From NCBI GenBank assembly GCA_021234535.1, contig CM037836.1, positions 32,392,769 to 32,456,768 of the forward strand: a DNA stretch of 64,000 bases, given 5' to 3'. A program made the translations under genes and the position numbers. This DNA is from Stichopus chloronotus. Its lineage: Eukaryota > Echinodermata > Holothuroidea > Aspidochirotida > Stichopodidae. Position 1 is the first letter of the stretch, and every line of letters begins with the position of its first letter. The notes beneath the pieces were generated by a model. It was given only the letters and a program-made list of their open reading frames with translations. It made no database searches and was not told the DNA's origin. Positions 31,725 to 43,800 of this stretch are shown one piece after another.

Positions 31725-31730
31725 TTTATT
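31725..31730 (-). terminator. RPL17 poly(A) signal
   Basis: TTTATT on the + strand (AATAAA on the - strand) lies 24 bases past the RPL17 stop codon. This gives a very short 3' UTR, which is usual for ribosomal protein genes. Confidence 0.85.
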
Positions 31731-31753
31731 GTCACAACTGAACAGACATTCCA

Positions 31754-31893
31754 TTAATCTCTTTGCATCATTTTTTGCTTGGCCAACTTCTTCTTGGAGA
31801 CCTTCTTCTTCTTCTCTTGTTCCTCTGGTTTAGGGACCACCTGTTCCCTCTCAGACAAGACCACTTCAATGTGACAAGGGGAACTCATGTAAG
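31754..31893 (-). CDS. RPL17: RPL17 coding exon 6 (stop codon)
   Basis: The acceptor is GCTCTTACAG-like (CTTACAG at 31894-31900). It encodes [39 protein letters not shown] and QKMMQRD with TAA at 31756-31754. Confidence 0.97.
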
Positions 31894-34800
31894 CTGTAAG
31901 AGTGAAAGTAATACACAAATATTCTGACACGAACTCACAAGACTACTCATGTATATGCTGTGTGGGCAACAGCAACACATTTACAATTAGTATTGAATGA
32001 CACATCAAGCCACAATAGCCCTAAAATCATACTAAGTGGATAGTAACTGCACCATCTCCTTTTTGTAACAAAGGATTTCTTGCCAGTACTCAATGAGGAC
32101 ATTTCCAACAATACATATGATATCTACTATCGTATGAAGGCTAGAGATGCTCAAACATGCTATGTGGGCCTAACTTTACGGAAATTAGTTTACTTGGAAG
32201 TTTAAAAAAAAAACGGTAACAAAAAGTTTGAAATATTTACGGTATTTTTACAGTATCTGAGCACAACATCGGTAAACTGCTGCTGATCGGTCTATATGAA
32301 ACCATGTGCCTTATCATAATAACCCTGATGAACCATTTAGGACAATCCCAGACAAAAATTTTATGTCAAAAGTGTGTTGTAAGAGAATTTTGTGGAACTA
32401 GTACACATCATCATAACTCTGTCGGATTAACTACGATTAACACAGAAATTGCACAGATAGAAAGATCAAAAAACTTTTTGAATGTTCCTAAAGAAAGGAA
32501 AAAGTCCTTATCTCCTTCCGTTTTTGAGTTATGAGCAATTTTGTGTTTTAAAATAGTAACTTTCACTGCTTCCTAAGTCTTTGGCATAACTATTTTTTAG
32601 GTTATCCTGCTGCTACAGCTATCCAGTGTAAATCCAGTTTCATTCATTACTCAATCAATGGGCTAATAGTGACTTTAATCAAGGTTGCCAGTTTGTGGGG
32701 TAACCCGCCAAGTTTCTGGCCAAATCACCTGAAAAAACGCCAAGCAAAACTAGCTCCTAGGGAAACTTGACCCTGACTTTTTTATACAGTATAGCACTTG
32801 TCGATATTTTCAACACACTGCAATATGATATACATCATTACATACTCAATCTATGTTGCTACAAGTGAAGAATAAATTGTAAACCTGTTAATGCCCCACT
32901 CAGGTGACTACTAAATCAGCGGAAAAAAATTCTTATATTTCGCGATAAAGCGGGTGTTTTATAGATAATTCAATTATGTCCCAAAAAGTGCCAAAATGCA
33001 TGCACTTTTAATTTTTACCAGCCCACAAAGGTAAAAAATAAACCAAATTTGCCTATTATGGTGTTTAAAATGCCAAACTGGTAACACTGACTACAGCAAT
33101 AGGCAGGTAGGCACACCCGATGGAAGAGAAGATTTTCCGCACTAATGATGCTATGAATTGCGACAAACGGGGACATTTTTACATCAATGCATTGACGCCA
33201 TTAATAATGAAAATTTCATTCACATCAGTGCATGAGCTGGATGAGGAATTTCTGTGATTCATGATTATAAGCAACATTCCTGCCTTGCATCTAATTATGA
33301 ACGTTAAGTCCTACCTGCTACTAGCATTTTAAACTCATGATTGGCTGTCAAAAATTGCGGGAAGTGAAGTAAACAAATCGATCTACAAACTTGTACACAA
33401 TATCTTTCATTTCAAGGCTGTCAGTCATTTGAAACTGAGGTCTTTAGAGCGGGGCATAGACAGCCTGCTCAGCTTGGAACTGAGGAGGTGATCAACAGGT
33501 GAAAATTTCCTGTTGAAATAGTACAGTGACTCGCTTGCTTTGAACAACAGTACTATACGATGCCCATACAGTTGTTGGCTTGTATCATGAAAGTAACGTT
33601 ATCTGTGTATATAAGCGGCAATGAAAGCAAATTTGTATTTATGGAGAAGTACAACAAAACAAGACTAGGTTTCAATGATTTTGTGTGACAAAATAATTTG
33701 TAAGTAATGTACAGTAATCAGTGACTGGGTGTGTCGACACATGATCGCATCGGCAAAAAGTTGGTGGCCGATTTAGTTGCTGTAGACACTTACTGCTCTC
33801 AAACCCTGCTGAAGCTGCACAAACGAAACTTTTTACCTCCACCTCGTTTAATGTTATTGTCAATGAATTTACATGAAGACATGAGTACAAGTTACTGCAT
33901 TACCACCACAGTATATAGGGCTCAAAACCTGTTGTTTTTATCACTTCAACAAGACACAGAACCTTTTGTTTTTAGCACGTTGAACATGTGGTCAATCCTG
34001 GTACTTTGTGTATTCCCGGTACTGATGCGCTGCGAATACCGGTACTGATTTTCCTGGTACTGCCCAACCCTAGCAAGGATGTTCTGAATGTGTTAGAAAC
34101 AGTTCACTTATGACTGGAGAAATTAACAAAAAATTATGAAAAATGAATCTGATTGATCAATGACCTGTTGATGAATGAAAGTACTTCACTTAGGCCTCTT
34201 CAGTTCATTTGCATTAACAAGACAATTGTCAATTAAACAAATGTTGCAAGTTTTGTGTCACCTTCTCAGAAAAAGTGGGCAGCTAAACAATTATGATCAA
34301 AGCATTGTTCTGAGCAAGCCAATTGTGTAAAGAATACAGAAGTTGACTTAAATGATGTTGCTAAGAGAATGCTATTAAACTGGAATCAACTTATTAAGGA
34401 AAGAAATCCCTTTGAGCTAATTTAGCAGCTTATCTTGTCTCGAATTGTTGGGTCTTTAAGTATTAGCAGTAATGAAATTATGTGTACACCTGGTGTCTGA
34501 CATTCTTTTGATGAAGCTGAGATTACACACAATTGAGTTGAACACTTCATTAGCCTACTACCGACTTTGTAGCAGTAATGAAATTATGTGCACACCTGAT
34601 GTCTAACATTCTTTTGTTGAAGTTGAGAATACACACAATTGAGCTGAACACTTCATCAGCCTACCACGGACTCTGTACTGCTACGACATACTTCAATCAC
34701 AGAAAAGGAGGAGCTTAAAACAACTACTGTCCAGGGCCCCCCCCCCCCACCAATCCAAACAAAGGATTGAAACATCTACAATTTAAGCAAGTACCGTTAG

Positions 34801-37800
34801 CAAAACGATTGAGGAAGATCTAATGTTTCCAGGTTTCAGGCACTAATTTGCAACTCGAGCCCAAGGGCACTGTGGTTCCTTGCACAGACGTACAGTTTAT
34901 AATGTAAATTATGAAGTAAAAGGAGCAGTTTCCATTATTTTGTACACAGCCCAAATGGCCCATTTCTAACCATGAACTCTGACTTTTGTAACATAAAATC
35001 TATAGGGAAAAAAACGTACATCATGATTTCATACATTGCCCATGTGGCCCATTTCGGACAGAGGACCCCCAACATGACAAACATGCACCCACATGGAACC
35101 ACTTCCACAGCACTAATGTAACCAACCATCAACAGTATTACATACAATCTATAAGAGAAAAAGCATTTTGCATGATCTCACAACAGCCCAAGGGCACTAT
35201 GGTTCCTTGTACTTATACTGTAAAATCATATGCTGGAGTTCATAAATGTCAAAAAAGCCATTTCAATTAAGGCAATGAATTGAAGATGTTGATTCCTACG
35301 ATACACAGCAAATATCCCATTCATTTTACAAAGCATAAACAGCAGTGAATCTTTCATTTAAAGCCCTAAAGAAGGGGTTCTGCAAGTTGCAATAAGGCTT
35401 ATCACAACTATCCCGCTTTACAACTTCCACCCAACACTGACAGCATAGGCCCTGGAGGGATTTGCTGGAGTCTAGTTTCCAATGGAAAGAACACCAACTG
35501 ACTTCTTTTCTTTCTGTCTTGTTCACCTTTTGCAAGCTATTTACATCAATGCACACATCAACACTGAAGCATGGGGACGTAAACTGATCCAGTGAAAATG
35601 TGTAATGTAACCATCTACAGTCCTTCCCACAGCACTGCTTCATTTCATCATGATGCTACTACATCGAGCAGAACTTCAATAATTTGCTGGAGGGGGACTG
35701 ATGGATCATATCAGCATCAATAGCACAAAAATGGAAGAAAGGAATTTTGGTAACCAAAAGTCAACTGCCCACAACATACACAAAAGTTCTTAACTATCTA
35801 TACACTCTCACACAAACTAAAGCCAAAAATGCCAAAGCGTAACAGACGTTGAAAATAAAAATGCCAAGGTCATGAACCTCATATCAACTAATATCTTCCT
35901 ACCACATTTGAAGCAAATTGGACAAGACACGGCAAAGATATTGCCATGTCAGGAATTTTACATTAAGTCCTGCCCACTCATTAATATGGAAGAGATAGGC
36001 ACCAAAAACAATAGGGCCCATCTACTCAATATGACGCACATACACACCACGTTTGAAAAAAATTGAGATCTTGATTACTGACTTATCGTGCCACATACCT
36101 CATATTCCAATGGCTTCACATACACATGCCAACTTGACAGCATAGGTTCCTTTGTTAACACTTATTCTACATATATTCTTCACACCTAAACCAACATATT
36201 TTGCTTACATGCAAAGGAGCATGATAGGAAAGTTTAATACACATTGACAATGAATTGAGACTATGACATCATTTTGAAAAGGATACCAGAATGTCCAGCT
36301 AGCCTGACAGTATATCTATACATGTAATGTATTGAGATGATAAACAACAGGAAAGTTGCCTAACTGTACAGTTCAACTCACGTTGTACATTAACACAATT
36401 CTATCCAGTAATTACCCACATTATGGGTTTGTGTGTGAATTCACAACCCTTGCGATGCCGTTTTGTGTTTAAGTGATCAATTTGTTGACCCTTCTGACCA
36501 TGTTAGAATTGACTCCCAGGTATTCTTTCCTCCAAAACTTGCTGTTTGATTATGTGAATATTAGCAACTTTCCAAGGAAATGCACTGCACAATGAACCGT
36601 GCACATTAATTGCTCAGAGAATCTGTGTCCTGAGTTCAGAAAAAAAGCACTAAAACCAACGGAGATGAAATTGTGCACAAGCACTGTGCGAATCATCTGT
36701 GGGCACTGGCGTTCATAGGGTATGTAGGGCGTCTGAGAGCGCCTAAAAGTTAACTGTTGATAATTTTTGGTCACTTGCGTGTTCGTTATGGATATGCTGG
36801 ACATCATGGTTAGGCGCAGAGGCAACCTGTGCTATTTGCCTATGTGAGTATCATAAGATATAACGATCAACAGAGCTTCTTTTCAATATTTTTTTCCCAA
36901 CACTTTCCCTGTTCTCTCTCAGTTGTTTTGTTTCTCTGAAGATTTCCAGGTTTTTTTCCCCTTTTTTCCTTAAAAAAAAAAAAATGTTTCCTGAAGCAGG
37001 ATTTCCCGCGAGTGACAGGAATTTCCCACGAGCGACAGGAATTTCCCACGAACCAGGTTCGGAAGGTTTTCCAACCCTGTAGAACACATTTTGGAACCAT
37101 GGCAAAGTGGACAGTTGTCTTATTTCTGCACTACTGTGGTTGCAAGGTGTAGGATGTGTTCATGGTGCCAGAGGGTGTCCTAACATCGTCCATATAGCAA
37201 TGAGCCATCTCAGTGAGTTTTACAGCAGTTGCCACAATATACTACAAGCAAAGCTACGCACATAAGATCTACTGAGCAGGGAAGACTTACATTGAAGGTT
37301 ACACCAGTGTCTTCTTTCAAGAATGATTGACACATTCATGGCATGTAGCACAAAGAATGACAAAAAGTGTTTTGCACTCACATGATTATCACCCTTGTGC
37401 AGGACTTCCTTGTTTCACAGGACCTTAAATAGGTCACTACAGTGTCACTATGCCAACATCTCTTGAAATAATTTTATTTTCAATGGTCATGACAACTCCT
37501 ATCATATCTAGCAAGTAACGATTTACAAGCATACAGTAAATAGCAGATAATTTTGTGCAGTCTGTCTATTTGGCATCCTTCTTCCCTCAAAAAGAATCAT
37601 CACAAGATGAACAACATACATAAACATTTCACTGTTACAACAACTGCTGTAGGCAACAGACTACATACCACAGGTAATAAACTGAATCATACTCTCGTGT
37701 ATTTACTGACTCATTTGCTGATAAGCATAGGTTTACGTAAGTGAGGCTTTGATATGTGTTCCTGCAGTAACAAATGAACCTCACCAGTATTAATTTGACA

Positions 37801-40800
37801 TTTTGGAATCTAAGTTTTCCACACTATTGACCCTTAATAGCTGTACATCAATGTGGTTGAAATAGCAGTCCTCTGTGCCAGGTGAAAAAAAAGTACTTAG
37901 CTAAATGCTACACACTCTTAGCCTGGCAAGAGGTTTGTTGTAAAGTACTTGGGGTATACTGTTGATAAGCTGTGGATGAAAATTAAGTCTGAATAGATGA
38001 GTTGTGGACAGTGACTGACAATTTTGAAGAGGTAGGAAGGACAAGACCATAGGTAATGTGGCAATGAATAGACAAGAACAGTAAACCTTGCAAACTAACT
38101 TTGGCACTTAGTTTGCAGAGTAGGATGTTGAATTGAACATCAGACTTGGATTACACCTATCTTTCAGACTAATCAGTAATTGGAATTACCTATGCCACGC
38201 GTAAAAAAAAAAAGGTTTGTTACTTACGATTGATCCTGCCATGAGCCCTGTATGTTCTCCTTCTCATCTTGGGGGCAGGGTTCACTTGGATGTGATCAAT
38301 AACCAGAGAGTCTGTGTCCAAACCCTGCATATATTCAATTAAAAGTTTGCGAACAAAAGTACAGGGGAGTGTTGGTGGGTCAGAGGGGTGAAACTCTGCA
38401 TACAAAGTTTGCGGCGCTTATTATATAAATCCAAAATAAAAGTCGTCCTGATATGTGGTAACATCTAGAGGTAACAAAGTCTTAAATTTCAGAAACTTGT
38501 ACTGAGGACTCTAGCTAGAGGATTCATAATGGTAGACAATAATTTTGAATTTCGATTTTCTGAACACAGCATAATTTCCCCTGCTCAATGACATTAAATT
38601 AAGTTTTGGAGAAGCACTTGGATAATTGCTCCAAATGACCTGACATTCAATGGTAACCCCTGATGACCTTTAACTTTGTGACCACTGACAGCAAGTATCA
38701 TTCATTATTAATGGAAAGCTGTACATAAGAAGCAATTTTGATTATCTACCTACAATGGCCGATCAACAACACATCAAGTTTGAATTTCCAGCAACTTTCC
38801 CTTGTTGAGATACCGTACTATGTTTACAAGGTTTTCAAACTATAACCTCAATTGACCTCACATGATGTTTAACCTCCATAAATGACAGAAACGATATACT
38901 CATCAAGGGCTACCAATATCACAAGTACGTACTTCAGCAACATTCAGTTGCTGAAATATCTCCCTTCAAAGGTTTTCATACTTAAGGCTCTGGTGACCTC
39001 AAATGACCTTTATCGAAAACAGTAGGGAACATTTACTAACAAATGGACTACCAACACAAGTACTTTGAAGTTCAGGCACCTTTCCTTTCTTGAGATATAG
39101 TGTTTTCAAATCAAGGCATCACATCAGCACACAAACATGTACATATACACACACGCCATCATGACTAGATTTCGTGCTTGTTTTAGGCAAGGCAAAATCT
39201 ACATTAACAGATTAACTTCACCGAAACACGAACAAGTGCTTGGCCTGTGAGAAGAAACAAAATTACATAGAGACAAACGGATTATGTGTTGATTTTTGCA
39301 CTAATCACAGACTCATGGATTCCCACATGGGCTGTAACTTACTCTTACCTTGAATTCAGCATTGCTCTCAGCATTCTTTAGTAGCTGAAGAAGAAACTGA
39401 GCACTCTTCTTGGGCCAGCGACCTTGAGTATGACCCCACTGCTTTGCCTGTGATAACAAATTGTAGGTCAGATAGGATCACAACACACTGTATTTATAAA
39501 TAATATTACTTTGGAAAATCCCTCAAAGAAAGACAAGGCTGCCTCACTTAAAGGGGCAAAAGAACAGAACTGTTGTGAAGGTCGTCTGCATTCCAGAGAT
39601 GCTGTTCACTAGGTATGTTCCCTATTTTCTATCCGTTCAGTGTAGTTGTGAGGTGTTGCTTCTTGATTATGTAACCGTTTCTCTGAGTTTGTCTCTGTTG
39701 CATCTAAAGAATTACTTCTGCTCTTTCCACCAAACAAAAAGGGTAACTGATTCTGCCATTCTTACTTCATGCCCCGTTCTGTTTATTTCATTCATTCTAT
39801 AGTGAGTTTTATCTTTTACTAAGAAGTTTCTTCACATACGTTAAAGTATGGTCCACTGCAGTTTAAAACATCCCAACATCACTGCTAAGTTCTGCTTGAA
39901 TCTATATCCAAACACTGTTCAATTCATGGTTCTATAATTATTGTATTCATCCTATCACCAGACAACATAACTCTACTTTTCATTTTCCAGCTTTTTAACA
40001 TGTCACATCTCTCTTCCTGCCCAAGAACTTTTAGAGAATCGCAGAGATTCCTTGCCTGTTGTTGGCAAGGAATAAAAATGTACTGACGTTTCAAGAATTC
40101 CTTCCACAACATTAAGACCCGGAGTGGCTCTGGTAGAGTGCTTTGCACCACTCCTGAATGGCCAAGACAGGTCTTTATGCTGAGGACTTCAGTAGAGTCC
40201 TCACAGCTTAAAGTAGAAAAATATTTGAGTTACCTATCTTGAGATATCAAAATTACCACGTTTTCAGAGGCTGACCTGTGCTAACCCTCAGATGACTTCA
40301 ACCAAGAACAATGCAATTAATCTATTGGCTATGGACTGTATTTATGCTACATAAAACAATTATTAATGTTACTGTTTTGAAATACACTGGTTACAAACTG
40401 TTCAGCATTTGACCTCTGGTGACTTCAAATGACTTTTAACTTCCATTACACACAATAGGGTTTATTTAAGTGCTGAACATGGACTACCTCCATGCAAAGC
40501 ATGATAATTGTTAGTGCTGACACCCTTCTCTTAAGTACTTTGATAACAAGGTTTTCAGTCTTTGACCTCTTGTGACCCCAGATGACCTAAACCTTCACTC
40601 ACGTTCAGAACCTCTACATATGACTGAACCACATATTAAGCAGGACAAGTATCCATTCTTCCTAACTTGATGCATTGTATAGATAAGGTTTTCAAGGTTA
40701 TGAGCACTGTTGATCCCAGATGACCTTTGACTTCCACCAAACACCAGAATGCACAAATGCATTGTGGTTTCAATGATCATTTATGAGCCTTTTCCTTTTT

Positions 40801-43800
40801 TTGGGGGGGGGAGGGGGGAATCTGGCATTGTAGCATTAGTTACGTGTAAAAGGCTACCTATGCTTTGTATGAAATATGAGATGTGTACAAGCTTTCTTTC
40901 TTAAGATCATGTCTACAAGGTTTTCACAATTTGACCCTGGCTGACATTGAATGACCTTTGAATTCCATGTAAGACCAAATGGTCCTCAGGCCTCGAACTA
41001 AGGGGAAAAACCAGAAAGCCAAAAGGCTTTGTGATTCCTTGCTACATGGTTATATTACAACAAACATGAATTATTCACATGACAAGTATAAGATCAACTG
41101 CAGTTATTTTTCTTGATACACCACAAACCTTTAACCCAAAATGACCTTTATTTTGGTGACCTAAAATTACCGCGACATTTGACGTCCACCAAAAGCAATA
41201 GGGATCACCTACCCAGGCCATACAACCCACACATCAAGTACAGTATGAGTATGACATCAGTCAACATTATCTCTGAGCTCCAAGAAACACACAGTAATCA
41301 ATGCTGCTTCTAGTCTTGCCTGTTGTTAGTTGAATCAAATAACTCAGCCTTACCTCATCTGAACTCAGCTTGCCTGCCATATTTACTGTACCTCAAAATT
41401 CTTCATAAAGGACCAGAATGTTCTTGGGTCTCCATCGTATGGTGGAATTTCTGCCTTAGGTAATTCCAACGCTAATTTGAAACTCAATTTCCTCCTTCAA
41501 CTTTTTCAATGCTTCCTCCCTCTCCTCAGTATAATGCTTTTGGCATTCCAACATCCAGCTTTCTGCTTGCTCAAATGCTTCATCAGACAACAACCCAGCC
41601 AGATCAGCATGAACCTCTTCCATTGCCTCAAATTGACGCTCTGCCTTTTGCAAATTTTCCTTTATCAACTCTGCGATAATTTCTTCCTTGTTACAAGTAG
41701 CTTTTAACACACTCAAAGTCCTCGTAAGTTGACCCTAGGTTATGATTCCTCCTCAATATTTTTGCTTCCTCCATCCTTTCCGACATTGTGAAATATGATT
41801 GAAAGCACTCCAATTTGATTGTTAAGAAACCTTGTTCTGCTACCAGCTGTTCCTCTGGATATTGATATTATCCAAATAAATGACAGAACAGATGGTATTT
41901 TATTTTTCTCATTTTTTTTATAAACCCATTAACATTCCAATGCATGAAATAATTCCACCTTGTCTATCAGACCCCATGACCCCCCATACCAAGACTATCT
42001 CTCTGGACAACTTATCGGAGGCCCCTCACGCTAGAAGTTACTCACTAAGTTACAAATGCAGTACTGTGCCAGGGAAACAATAGTAATTTTGCACAATGTA
42101 GCCCCATATGCATTTGTACGGTAGTTTATAATAACCACAATAATGGTGTTTAGGCTATTATTATTGTTTTATAGTGAAAAATTATCCCTTCCTCTCTATT
42201 GATAAGCATTAAATTTCACAGGGTCGTGAACCTGTTAATAACAGACAACCTTATCAAGTTCAAAACAAATCTTACCCACGGATAAGGAACTATGGCAGTT
42301 TTAACATTTTTTATGTTTTACCCCATAACCTCATTAATATGCAAGATTTGGACACCAAAAACAATAGGGATCATCTACTCAATATGGGCAACCTACATGC
42401 CAAAAATGAAATTACTCAGAGTTACCCTTCTTGAGATAGAGTGTTTACCAGCAACTGTCACACACACACGCATACACATACACGACATCAGGACTGCATA
42501 GATTCCCCTGCCTACGGCAAGGAATCAAAAATCACTGGCCAGCTGGAACAGTAACTTTTGAACTCCTCTGGCCCTACCATATTTTCACTGGTCCAGTTTC
42601 CATGACAAATTATACTAATTTTAAAACACTTGTGTTACTGCATTTACAGTACACTATCAGCATGAGTAGACTGAGTTTCCTGGATAAAACAATCAGAAAT
42701 TGGTATTCTATGTGTATTGTAGCAAAACTAGAGATTTCAGAGTCAGTATTTTAACAATCCCGACGATGAAATCACTGGCCTTGGGCCAGTGCTTACATTG
42801 AGCCCTGGTCCTGTACCCAATGAGATACAACTACATAATGCATATGACATTTGTCAAAGCTTCCCTCCTTGAGATAAAACGTTTACAAGAATTCATAATG
42901 TGAACTACTGTGAAGCTGTTGATCTCTAATGACCTTTGACCTTCACCAAAAAAAATAGAATTCTTGTATAATCCACCAGACACACCTAACTTCTTAATGG
43001 GAGATCTGCCCAAGTTTTCCTTCTTGAGATATCATGTTTACATTTTCACAATTTGGCCCTGTTGACCTCAAATGACCTTTGACCTCTACCAAAGTTAGTT
43101 AAAAGAGATCTTGTAATCAATGTGGTACACCAACAGATCGCAATATGACATTTGTCCAAGCATCCCTTCTTGAGATATATGTTTACAAGGTTTCACAATT
43201 TCACTCCTTGTGACATCCAATGACCTCTGACTTCCGACTAAAAACGACAGGGATCTTGTACTCAATATGGTTCATCTACGAACTAAATATGAGACCTGTC
43301 CACACTTCCTTTCTTGAGATACCATGTTTGCAAGGTTTTTACAACTTGAGCCCTGTTGACCACAAATGACCTTTGACCTCCACCTAAAATTGCTTGGTAT
43401 GTTGTACTCAATCTGATACACCTTCATACCACATATGACATTTGTTTAAGCTTCCCTCCTTGAGATATTTACAAGGTTTTCACAGTTTGGCCCCAGTTGA
43501 CCTCAAATTACCTTTGACCTCAACTAAAGTCAATAAAGTTCTTATACTCAATGTGCTACACCAACATATTACATACGACAAGTTTCCATTCTTGGGACAT
43601 TATGTTTTCAAAGTTTGACCTAAAATGACCTTGATCTCAAGGTCTTGTGCTCATGTGGTACAGCTATGCACTAAATATGAGACCTGTCCAGGCTTCCTTT
43701 CTTGAGATATTGTGTTTACAAGGTTTTCACAACTTGACTCATGTTGACCTCAAATGTTGACCCTTAATCACTGTTACCTGCGAATGGATATGAATATTCA

